Assembly (NCBI GenBank): GCA_050084515.1
Contig: CM114274.1
Span: forward strand, 30,256,001-30,320,000
Direction of reading: 5' to 3'
From: Blasia pusilla
Taxonomy: Eukaryota > Marchantiophyta > Marchantiopsida > Blasiales
Length of the DNA stretch: 64,000 nt
Shown here: positions 41,945 to 51,962 of the stretch, piece by piece
Numbering within the stretch: position 1 is the first letter of the stretch
How the letters are laid out: every line of letters begins with the position of its first letter
Translations under genes and position numbers: made by a program
The notes under the pieces: generated by a model
What the model was told of the DNA's origin: nothing
The model's database searches: none
What the model saw: only the letters and a program-made list of their open reading frames with translations

Positions 41945-44253
41945 GTGATCCCGAGAGTTATCCAACAAGCTGCGTACCACATTCCCCTATCCTCTATATG
42001 CATGGGGGATCCTTGAGATGTTGAATGAGCAATTTTTGTGATAGATGGCCATATCGTATACTTGCCTCAATCACCAACTAGTTAATGTGGGATATGGTTC
42101 TTGACATAAGCTTACGTAGTGTATGGCTCCATGCATCCACTTATAAAGTATGGAAAAGGGTCCAGTACTTGGCCAAGCTAGTGTATACCATCGTCTAGGG
42201 GGGATCTTGTAGTTTACCAACATCGGAGGGAAAAATGTATATGGTCCTTCTCACATCATTAAAGTAGAAGCCTTTTGAGCAGCCAACCCTAAAGACACAA
42301 CTTGCATCTCTATAGGAAAATCAAGATCTCTAATTTCAGTGTGCGAGTGGGATGTGCGGGCAAAAAGTAGCTAGGGCCACACACACAAATTCTGTCCACC
42401 AAGCATGAGAGTATATTGGAGTGACAGAAGGGAAAGGTATTGGGTTGTCTCCGAAATCTCAATCGTTTGAAAATACACTAGGATGCAAAAACTTCTACTT
42501 TGGTATGAGAACAACAAACGTTCCCTTACAACTTGTGGATGAACCACATACCATATTTGCGTATTTTTCACATTTGAAAGATGTAGGTTGGGATTGCTGC
42601 TTCCCAAGCTAAAAACCTGTGCACAAATAGTAAATCAATTTTTGATTCGTGAATAAGATTTAGGGGTGGTAAAGTTTGCTATAATCTTGCATGTTAACCA
42701 TACTGTTTTCCACTTGTGCGTCCATTCTCATCAAGTGAAACCCAAGAGTCTAGATTTCTTGCACATTCAAGGATGGCTAAGAGAATTTTGCAGTTAGCTT
42801 CATATCAATGTCTCATCTCTCCATAAGTCTCTAAAGTCTAGCTTTCAAAGTCCAGAATTATCTTGCTCACATTTCTAGATAAAGGGAGTCCTTTGCACTT
42901 TTGTCTATTTTTTTAATCGTAACTTATTTGGAACCTTATGTTCTCATCATTGATGGTACGTCCTTTATTGCTATGTGTTGAAAGGAAGAGAATGACCCAA
43001 ATATTGAAATCCTTCATCTGAGATCCATCCTTCATGCACTGCACAAAAATATATTTTTTGCACTATGTTTCTATGACTTGCATTGCCCTTTTTGCCTTGC
43101 ACTCCGACATGTTTCATTTATATTTATCACTTTGAAGATAAAATATAATAATTATAAATTTCAGTCACAAAATTATAGTATATTACTAGGACTAAAATGG
43201 ATGAAATTTTTGTCAATGGTATGTTATTTTGATTCGTTCTAATTTTTTCTTTAAATATGGGAGTTGTTCTTAAAATTTTCTTTTTCAAGCCTCTAAGGAC
43301 CCTTACTAAAGTGCAAAACTCTCCTCTCTTTGGATCGTGATTGAGGATCTATTGATACATCTATAAGTAGACTTCTAGAAGTTTTTAAACACTTCTATAA
43401 CTTACTTACAAGAGTGCCAAGTTGACTGTTCTTTTCCATGCTTTCTTCAATGTGGCAAATAATAATTTTTTTTGGAGTTGAAGAAGGACTTGAGGCTTGA
43501 GAGCTCAAAATTGGTAGTTTTTGGATCTGATGGAGCTTCTACTACCACTACTGCATTCACAACTAGTTTGCAAGTCACACGAGCTGTAGAAAATTACTCG
43601 AAAATTTGTCATAAAATTTTCAGATATAAGTTGCACAATAGTGAGTCTAAGAAGTGGTTTTTTTCTCTCATAGAGTGGTGGTTTTGGACTTGTACAAGAT
43701 TTGGAGAAGACTCACAAAGGAGTAGTTGTTTGCTCTTCTTTTGCTTAGCTTGGACTCATTTTTGGGTCTATATAACATTTTTTCAAGGGATATTTGGCTC
43801 CTTCCAACTATTTCTTGGGGATGGTGGGGTGGTTCCCCCGGCCCCGGCCCCGCCCTCGACTGTGCCTGTGCCCCCCTTCCTTCCTTTCTTATAGTCTAGA
43901 ACCATTGATTTTGGAAAAAAACTAATTCAATAATATGAACTTCGCTCATATACACTGTAGAAACAAACTAGTTGTAAAGTAAGGACAAGAGCCTAAAAAC
44001 GCTGAGAGGAAAAGCAAGAATGGAGTAGTTTGGAATTTATGGCCGAGGTTTTGTTGCTTGCGAGTCATTTGCAAGTGCATTTGTAATTTTTTTGCGATTC
44101 TTGATTCTTATACTTTGCAAGTCGTTTGCGATGCACACTCATAAATCTCAATGCAAGGTGTTTGCAAGTTTTATGCATCTTGTGGAACTCATAACTTACT
44201 TGTAATTGAACCACAAAGTTTAGAATAGTTGTAAACTAGAGTTGACTTGCAAA
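41945..44253. other. AT-rich spacer with possible gypsy debris
   Basis: Near 42238 the + strand reads YGPSHIIKVEAF then, after a stop, AANPKDTTCISIGKS, which may be a decayed integrase C-terminal (GPY/F-like) segment. The rest is AT-rich without recognised features. The frame at 43472-43894 ends in a C-rich Pro run and looks spurious. Confidence 0.3.
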
Positions 44254-44257
44254 AGGC

Positions 44258-44386
44258 TGTCGTGCGCATACAGATCGCTACACAACATACATCGCTGTCA
44301 CCGAACACACACACAAACACGCACGATCCCATGCTAACTCATGGCATCCAAACAATGAGACAAGAAGTACCAAAATATCTCCAATA
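44258..44386 (-). repeat. terminal repeat segment A (outer, 3' end of element 1)
   Basis: About 129 bp, starting TGTCGTGCGCATACAG in + orientation, directly adjacent to the AGGC target duplication. It differs from A' (44904-45033) at about five positions, all C/T or G/A. In the solo copy at 40285 it is likewise joined directly to B. Confidence 0.8.
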
Positions 44387-44901
44387 AAGTAAGATCCAAT
44401 CTCTCTCTACACAATCTCACATCATAGCTCTCAAAGGTGTGCACTCTCTCTCATGTCAAACCAAACCCACTCTCCTAATGAGAGGCTTGGGTTACACTCA
44501 CAAGGCAAGGGACCATAGCTCCGCCGCCTCATGCCAAGAGGTTCAACAAAGAGAGAATGAGCTCTCAAGCTCTCTCTCCTTGGGATATATACCCCTCCCT
44601 TCTCCCAAGCTCTCTCCATCGTAACCTATTCTCCCCAAGTCACCTCCTTGGCTCTTGAACTGATGTAGGAGGTCAAGGGCCACTTACCAAAAATATAAAG
44701 TCGATCATATACTCAAAATGGTACTTACCTAAAATAGGAAGTTCCTCAATATGGCTCCAAATGAGCCAAAACGAAGGGGAAACCTGCTTTCTCAGGTTTC
44801 CTAGGGCCTTAGCAGGTCATCCTCGACATCCTAGGCTTGTCCTCCACTACTCTTGAAGATGCTCTACTAGATCTCACCGATCTATCCTAAAGGACGTGAG
44901 A
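44387..44901 (-). repeat. terminal repeat segment B (3' copy, element 1)
   Basis: About 515 bp, nearly identical to 55135-55649. On its inner side it is separated from A' by only two bases (GC), and its last four bases read GAGA where the 5' copy has GACA. On the outer side it runs into A. Confidence 0.88.
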
Positions 44902-44903
44902 GC

Positions 44904-45033
44904 TGTCGTGCGCATACAGATCACTACACAACATACATCGCTGTCATTGAACACACACACAAACACGCACGATCCCATGCTAACTCATGGCATCCAAACA
45001 ACGAGACAAGAAGTACCAAAATATCTCTAATTG
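44904..45033 (-). repeat. terminal repeat segment A' (inner)
   Basis: About 130 bp, 96 percent identical to A by eye. Its internal edge abuts a G run (AGCTAGGGGGGCAATT on the minus strand), which is a reasonable polypurine tract for plus-strand priming. Confidence 0.8.
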
Positions 45034-45205
45034 CCCCCCTAGCTGGTGGTTAGGTCCCTCTTACTCCAGATAGCCATCTATCCCTACCTACCATAACATA
45101 CATCTCTCGAACGCTAAGAGTAAGAAGGCCGAGTGCTCATGTGGCCCCATCGTTAGTCGCCTTCTTGTCATCCATTTCAGAGAAAAATTAGGGATCGAAA
45201 CCTAC

Positions 45206-45568
45206 CTAGTATATCCTATATGTACATCTGGGACACATCCATTGTCCCCAAGGAACCCTAGTGAGAGGTGGCGTCAGACATGCCATATGCCAACCTCTCG
45301 AACAACCATCACAGACTAGCATCGTGTCCGCACCACGGGCAGAACCACACAACATACAACGCAAGCCTGGAGGAACTACTACTAAGCTCGGATCCACTAT
45401 ACCATCAATGTTAGGAAGGTGATATGGTGCACAATTACGCACATGGTCCTTCCATACCATACCATCGCGTCCCTCCAGCAGGAGAATACCAGATGGCAAA
45501 ACATCACGCACTCTCAAGATAGTACGCCCTGCAGTCACATCCAACGTCATTGGTGCCGTCTGCTGCAA
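45206..45568 (-). pseudogene. integrase C-terminal extension with PHD finger
   Basis: After the integrase core the minus strand encodes a GPY/F-like region (RDVLPSGILLLEGRDGMVW) and then a complete C4HC3 PHD finger: CMLC, 11 residues, CDGC, 4 residues, H, MAC, 14 residues including GQW, then CPRC. All eight metal ligands and the Trp two residues before the last Cys pair are present. It ends shortly after with TYRIY and a stop. PHD fingers read histone H3 tails, so this could steer integration, as chromodomains do in chromoviruses. It is read in a different frame from the integrase core, so at least one frameshift separates them. Confidence 0.85.
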
Positions 45569-46818
45569 GTTGGTCGATAACCACCACCCCGAATAGTCGC
45601 ATACCTCAACGTATTCCGATGATGCGCAATCGTCAAGTTCTCGAACGCTATGGGCATCACTCTCCGAAACAACTCAGCCCTCTGAGAACATGCTCGCATC
45701 CATACATCTAGGTCATCAAGGTCCAGCACCTCATCAGCATCTCGACGAATGGCCGCAGGTAAATCTGGCTCTCGGCCATAAAGTAGCAAGTACGGTGAAA
45801 AAGACGCTAAGCATGCCTGCCTGCTGAATCTGTATCCCATCGCCAACCAGGGCAACTGGAGGTCCCAATCTCCTAGGTGACCTCTCTGCAAGCCATACTT
45901 GCGTGAACCCCTCTTCACCGTCTGCACAACTCTCTCCGCTAATCCATCCGCCTCAGGATGATCTCGGGAAGTTGTACGATGGTCAATGAGCGCCTGATCA
46001 TACAAGGCCTGGAACTCATCGCAAAACTTGGTACCCTGGTCTGTCAACACCTCATCCGGTGCGCCATAATGACTCAGCACTCTATCAAGGAAGGCATAAG
46101 CTACTCCCTCACTCGCTTTGTCAGGCAATGCAACCAACTCGATTCACTTTGAGAAGTGCTCGACCATCACCACCATATAAAGAGTGTGACGCTCCCTCAA
46201 AGGCAAATGTCCTGCAAAATTCAAACTCCATCTATACCCTACGCCCATGATCGGTAATGGATGCAACTGTGGAGTCGGAGCATTGAACAATGCTTGGACC
46301 CGATCACACACCATGCACATGGCAACAAACTGCTGAACGTCAGTCTGCATGCCTCGCCACCAATACTGAATGTGGAGCAAGTTGTACGTCCGCTTAACCC
46401 CAAAGTGACCCAACTCCTCGTGGCCATGCTGCACTAGTTGTGCTCTCTGCGAAGGATGTGGCACTATGCGTACTCTGCCATCCTCCCAAACCCTCAAAAC
46501 ATGTGTCCCCTCCCAACGGAACCGTCTTGCCCGTTGTAGGATCCGATCTCGCTCTCTAGCACCCACGGTGCTCGCAACGCTGCTAGTACGAAGGTACTCC
46601 AAGACTACTCCATCATCATGAATATCTCGGCCACCTGCCGTATCCTCAGTGGCCTCGGGATCCAAGGACTCTCCACTAGACCTCGCCATTGAAGTCTCCA
46701 CACTCTGGCTCTCCATAGCCAACATGCCTAAATAGGCTGACGCGTGCCATCCTGGCATTGACTTCTCATCACTCTCTCCATGCCATCGAGCTCTAGTCGC
46801 ATCCGCTGACTCGAGCAT
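45547..46818 (-). pseudogene. Ty3/gypsy DDE integrase
   Basis: The N-terminal zinc module is visible as HEELGHFGVKRTYN followed by CMVC (HHCC type, about 46320-46430). The catalytic core shows the second Asp in LTDQGTKFCDEF and the Glu in HPEADGLAERVVQTVK, in the usual spacing. The first catalytic Asp is replaced: the motif reads RWSLNFAGH, AAT for the expected GAT, near 46222. The frame shifts near 46140. The C-terminal part contains YLLLYGREPDL, the conserved gypsy box. The enzyme inserts cDNA into host DNA; this copy cannot be active. Confidence 0.9.
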
Positions 46819-48030
46819 GGGTTACGACTCAACCCATCTACATCCTGGTTGAGCATCCCAGGTCTATGTATCACTTGAAAATCATATTCCTGCAACAACA
46901 AAGCCCATCTCGCAAGCTTCCCTGTAAGCTTTTCGGACTCCATCAACCACTTTAGTGGTTGATGATGAGTGATGATGGTAAAGGGGTTTCCGAATAAGTA
47001 ACACCTGAAATGCGCAACATTCCACACCGTAGCCAAGCACTCACCCTCATACGAGCTGTACTTCGCCTCTACAACGTTGTTCGAGCGGCTAGCGTAAGCC
47101 ACCATGAACTCTCTACCCTCATCATCATGTTGGGTGAGCACCACTCCACGCCCCAACATGCTCTAATCTGTGTGCAAGTGGAAAGGACGCTTGCTGATTG
47201 GTCTCCTCAAGATGGGCGCGGACGTCAACCTGTCCTTGAGCAACTGAAATGCTTGCTCCTGCTCATCCCCCCAGTGCCACTCATGATCCACCTTTGTCAA
47301 CAAGGTCAGGGGCTTCGAAATCGAACTGAATCCCTTGACGTACCGCCGATAGAAGTTTGCCAATCCCATGAATGCGCGAACACGGCTCACATCTGTAAGG
47401 CGTGGAATGCGTGAGATAGCCTCTACCTTTGTCTGCTGAACACCAAGGCCCCCTGGGTATATCGTATGACCCAAGTACTCAATCTGGTCGTAGAAGAACT
47501 TGCACTTGCTTGGATGTAGCTTCAGCCCATATAAATTGCAATCGTCGAAACACCTCCTCTAGATGTCACCCATGCTCCTCAACCGTGGCGCTAAATACTA
47601 TGATGTCATCAATATAACACCTAGCAAAATCCAGACCAGCCAAGATCCTATCCATGACCATTTGAAACTCATCCGGGGCGTTCTTTAATCAAAATGGTAA
47701 GAATCGCTACTGGTACAAATAATCCTTCCCGTGAGGATTGATGCCCCAAAATGCCATCTTCTGCGTGTCCTCCAATCTGATAGGCAGCTGATGGTATCCG
47801 GCTTGCAAATCCAATGAACTGAAGACCTTTGCGTGACCAATCGCATCAAAGATCTCCTCAGGGGTGGGCATGGCATACCTATCGGACTTCGTCTGTCGAT
47901 TGATAGGTCGGTAATCCCCACACATCCGCCTATCCGTCCAATTGCCATGCACATCCTTCTTGGAGGGCATGATAGTGGCAGATGCATACTCCCCATGCGA
48001 CATCTCCACTAGTCCTACTATGACCAAGTC
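46780..48030 (-). pseudogene. Ty3/gypsy reverse transcriptase and RNase H
   Basis: RT is recognised by MCGDYRPINRQT, SSLDLQAGYHQLPI (motif A Asp), RFLPFGLKNAPDEF and YIDDIIVFSATVEEH (YxDD motif, near 47600). The connection domain follows (RVRAFMGLANFYRRYVKGF, 47163-47474). RNase H shows the first Asp in PFHLHTD near 47165, the Glu in YEGECLATV, HHQPLKWLM (one Asp changed) and VDGLSRN. Frames change near 47700, 47500 and 47160, and in-frame stops occur, so the protein is broken. Domain order and motif spelling place it in Ty3/gypsy rather than copia. Confidence 0.9.
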
Positions 48031-48049
48031 TTGGCTCCTACTCTGAATC

Positions 48050-48560
48050 TGAGCCCTCTCAATATCACTCTACCTGTAGGGTTGTCGGAAGATTGGTGTA
48101 TCACTCGACAACTCAATGCGGAACCCACGGTCCCTTCAACATACCCAAATCCTCCATGCTAAATGCAAAGCAGCTCCTGTAACTCCTGAGGAACTGATGT
48201 ATCCGGCACCGCTCTCCTCCTGTCAACTTAGGGCCCATATCTGGCTCCCAAGTCTCCATCGTGAGTACCGTAGGACTCTCTGGCGCGGGTATCGGTGGTT
48301 GCTATGGTGCAACCCCGTCTCGAACAACAACATTCGGCTGCTCTTCTGCAGCCAACTGCAAACTCTAATCTCCTCCACGTGCAGTGCTCAGAACCACGCT
48401 TGATGTTGTGGCTATCATCTCTTGGCGTCCCTGCAAAAAATCCCAAGAAGTCCAAGGGTGTCTCTCCCGATCTCCCTTGGTATGTCGATCTCCTTGGGTC
48501 TCGCCCCCAGCCATTGCCTCCACCGTCTCGGCAGGCATGGGGCTCACCAACGCAACCGTT
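48050..48560 (-). other. linker between methyltransferase and RT in element 1
   Basis: About 170 codons of hydrophilic sequence rich in Arg, Glu, Thr and Gly (for example GDRHTKGDRERHPWTSWDF). No domain was recognised. The matching stretch of element 2 lies at about 61740-62300. It may include the cleavage site between the MTase and RT. Confidence 0.5.
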
Positions 48561-49560
48561 GTGATTTGTCGCGATCTCATCCGACGCTGCTCATCCACTC
48601 CCAAGCTGAAGATCCATGTCAAGCAGTTCAGGTCCATCGCCTGACCCAAGACATGGCGTCGTGATGCCTCTCATACTAACGGGACTACCGTCACTCCTAT
48701 GGGAAATCCCATCACCCGCTCTCTCTCGTCGGCGTTGGGCTCCACCAACCTTTGAACCTGGTCATCCCAAACCAAGCCAGGATCGGCCTCCTTGTATGCA
48801 TAGGAAGCGAGAAAACTCAGAAATGTGGGAAAGGCTGCCGCCGGATCGCTTCGCCTACCACCCGTTGACCACGATCGGCGGTGGTCGATCATCGTGCCTC
48901 ATCGCTTGTGATCGACGACCTGGATCCAGAATGGAATCCACTAACAAATGGGAGGGGCGCTCCACTCTCGCATACGCCCTCCGTAACATCGCATGGGGCA
49001 CCAAGTTGGTCCACCATAGACGCGGGCAATGGGCTATATAACCTACACTCGCTGCATCCAAGAACACTGCTGGGCCGATCCAGGCACGCACCTGATGAGC
49101 ACTCGTCACCACCTGTGACCTGGAGTCTCCTAAGATCGGCACATTCTCCAGAATGTAGGCTGGAGAATGAGACTGGTGCTCTTGCAACTGCCGTAAGACC
49201 CTCAACATCTCCCAAAACAATCTGGACCGAGTATCAGCCAACCCGCTACCTCGTCCAGCACTCGGCCCTGACATGGCCAACCGGAAATGACCAAATCAAT
49301 GGTCCCTACCCACTCTAAGTCCTACGCCCCCAACAATGAAATATCCCTCGATAGGGAACTCTAGTACCCTTGTACCATGGACGCAGACAATAAGTTGGGA
49401 AAATATAGGCGTAACTGCGCCATATGTCGTAGTGAGACGCGCCTCGCAACATCATCACTCTCCACATACAGGTACTGTTGTACTCACACTCCTGCTTGCA
49501 AAACAACAGCTAACCCAGTGCTAATCCCTCCAAAGAGATCTAACACTCGAATACCCTCCT
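48560..49560 (-). pseudogene. C5-cytosine DNA methyltransferase domain (DNMT3-like), element 1
   Basis: C5 methyltransferases move a methyl group from S-adenosylmethionine to cytosine C5. Motifs appear in canonical order on the minus strand. Motif I is VLDLFGGISTGL (49510-49549) and motif II is YLYVESDD. Motif IV is GWPCQG with the catalytic Cys (49268-49279). SRLFWEMLRVL precedes motif VI AYILENVP, with ENV at 49140-49148. Motif VIII is PRLWWTNL (about 49002-49028). The domain ends with RERVMGFPIGVT (near 48700) and motif X, VLGQAMDLNCLTW (48612-48647). The MGFP box and the layout resemble DNMT3; DRM enzymes have rearranged motif order. It lies between protease and RT. It is broken by stops and a 4-base deletion after PCQG, but the key residues remain readable. 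Confidence 0.88.
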
Positions 49561-50932
49561 CCAAGATACACCACACAATGGGTGTGGTATCCAAGGGTGT
49601 CATCGTAGCACTCCCTACTACCTCGGGGTCCTCAGACCCATCACGCCCCGGTGCAAACGCCATGCTCCACGTGGTTTGCACGTGCTCATCTGCCAATCGT
49701 CGAAGCTTCTCAGTCGAGCCCCACAGCGGCACCTCTCCTCCACGAAATGATGCAGCTACCATAACACTCCTCTCCAAAGAAATTTCAGGAACGGGAGTAT
49801 CCTCTGCATAGACATGTCCTTCAATCAAATCACTAGGCCAAGTGATGGCATTGCTAAATGCTGCTAAGGTCGCCATCTCTCCTGGCCGTTGCTCAATCAC
49901 TGCACCTATGAATCGAACGGGTAATGAACTAAGGCGCCCATTACTTGACTGCCATCTTGGTCTGTAGGACGCTGACTCCTCCCAATAATCCAGGGCAAAC
50001 CCCATCGGGTATAACACTGCTCCACCTACCAAGACGTCATAGGACTCTGCATCAGTCACTATCGCCTTGGCTCGCACCACGGACTCATCTGTAGGATGTC
50101 CCGGGAGAATTCTCACCACGACCTCCTCTCGGGTGATATACTGTGTGGTACTCACTCCACCCAAGGATGTCTGTATCTGGAATGGACAACTCTCCACATC
50201 GGCTCTCGTCAAGCCCAATGCTCTGAATGACGCTTTCCCCAACATCAGGGGTTGCGCTCCTGAATCCAATAAGACGCGATGTGGACTAAAAGCTCTACCT
50301 CCGGGACTCACCAACTGGAATACCTCTCCTCGGTTATCTAGCAACACAACACTAGCAGAAGCCATGGCATGCTCTATCGCGGGTCTAGCAGGCATCTCCG
50401 CCATCCTAGCAACCACAGCCTGCCATGCATCTGACGTGGACGGCCCGAGCATCCGCTCCAAGGGCAGGTCCATCACCTCCTCTGCAATCACCTCTGAACG
50501 TGATGCAGGAACTCCAACTCTGCGCTCACATAGTGAAGCGGCCAGCCAAAAATCCTTGGCGAGCGTGCCCCCCAACGTCATAACATCGGAAGCAGAAAAT
50601 AAAGGAGTGCAGTACACAATGGTGGCCGCCCCCAACAACGTGCTCGACACATGCCCCTCTTGAGCATCAACAATAGGAGTCATCGTACTTGCTTCTCCCA
50701 TTGCCCTGTGTGCCTGCACACCAACAACATCACTAGCTCTCCAAGGACTTTGATCAGGACCCATCGATGGGGTCCTCATTGCCTTAGACAACGTGAAAGA
50801 CTGAGGAAGCCTAGTCTGTTTCCTGGCTTCTCCTCGCTGTGGATCCAACTCTGCGGTTGCTCCACGTGTCACAACTACGGCGGCCTCCATCTGGGCAACC
50901 CCGCATATCCAACCAGGATCCTCTACATCTCT
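49560..50932 (-). pseudogene. pre-protease region and aspartic protease, element 1
   Basis: An open frame of more than 450 codons reaches from the nested LTR into the methyltransferase motif I. The retropepsin-type protease centre is VLLDSGAQPLMLGK (DSGA at about 50256-50267), followed by AESYDVLVGGAVLYPMGF as the second conserved strand. The first half (MTPIVDAQEGHVSSTLLGAA and after) is unrecognised. The protease would mature the Gag-Pol polyprotein. The frame runs without interruption into the methyltransferase start, showing that the MTase belonged to the same polyprotein and is not a separate insertion. Confidence 0.85.
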
Positions 50933-51962
50933 TATCGCGACCCTCATAACCAAACAACACCAAATAGGCGCCAAGCGAAACATCAGAACTCAAAGGAACT
51001 CACGCTGCGAGGTTTGGGCTTTGGAGAGGCGTTTGGAAGAGTCTCTTGGAAAAGTCTAAGAGACGAAACGCGGAACAGAGTTTTGCGTTTCATGCGTTAT
51101 TGGTCGCGACCAGGAAACCTAGACCAAACGCGAGCCAAGACTCGAGATGAGTTGAGTCTTGGGAGGTTGGTTGCCAAAGAGGTGAGAATCAGTTTGGAAC
51201 ACGACTAGCGTTTGGGAGAATCTGACTGTGTTTAGGACTATAACGTTGAGCTCGAAGATGAGTTTGGGACAAGTCAGAGCGCTTTGGAAAGCTGATCTTG
51301 AAACGCTTCCAACGGACCAAAGATCTTAGCAAACGCATTAGTACAGGCTGAGATATTGGCCGAAAACGATTGAGAGAGCAATCGGGTTGAGGGCCAATTG
51401 GAGAGGCCCGGGTGTCTTTCCCTAAATGTAGGGGGCCCTGGAGATCCCTAGAAGTACTAGTAAGGGAGGACCTTCTCCGAGATGTCTCGGGAAACGAAAC
51501 CCCACTTTGGGCGCCAAACGGCGTTTCAGAGGCACGGGATGGAACGAGAGTTTGGCGCGGGAAACCAAAACCGAAACCTGATCCAAGGGAGTGGACTTTG
51601 TACGCCACACTTGGATCCCAACCCGAGATTCACTTCGTGCAAGTCTTGGTGAGGAACTCATTGAATGTCCATCGGAGAGTTGGAACCGCTAGGCGCGAAA
51701 CGCCGTTTCAGGTTCCTGAACCGACCAGAAAGTCTGTCCCAAGTCTTTCGAGATTTGCCCGTGTTGTAAACCGCGAAACTAGGAAGGTTGAGCTTGATGA
51801 GAGTCCGAGACGAGAACTCGGAAAGTAATCCCGCTGATTGATCCAAGACCCGACTAACCGAAGTGTGTGTTTGGATGCAGATCAGCGTTGAGAGCATGAC
51901 CTACTGAACGCACGCTTCCGCAACAAACAAGATTAACGTTCAAGGAGAGTAGGCGCACGACA
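50933..51962 (+). mobile_element. solo LTR of family C nested in element 1
   Basis: 1030 bp, starting TATCGCGACCCTCATAACC and ending GGCGCACGACA. It is flanked by a perfect 5-bp target duplication TCTCT (50928-50932 and 51963-51967). Element 2 has the uninterrupted site (CAGAGATATGGAGG near 59466-59480), proving this is an insertion. It is homologous end to end to 40779-41788 and in the same + orientation. It separates gag from protease in element 1. Confidence 0.85.

Noticed and set aside
43472-43894. 140-codon + strand open frame
   Set aside because: Ends in a low-complexity Pro run, has no domain and lies in AT-rich debris. Judged spurious.
48560-49560. DRM-type (rearranged) methyltransferase as the source of the MTase domain
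   Set aside because: DRM enzymes have motifs VI-X before I-V. Here motif I comes first and X last.
50067-50663. 198-codon + strand frame opposite the protease (and its mirror at 59725-60321)
   Set aside because: Antisense shadow of the conserved pol frame. It contains no domain and its conservation follows from the real coding strand.
51189-51828. Open frames of about 139 codons on both strands inside the nested LTR
   Set aside because: They lie wholly within solo LTR C and are not preserved in the other copy at 40779-41788.
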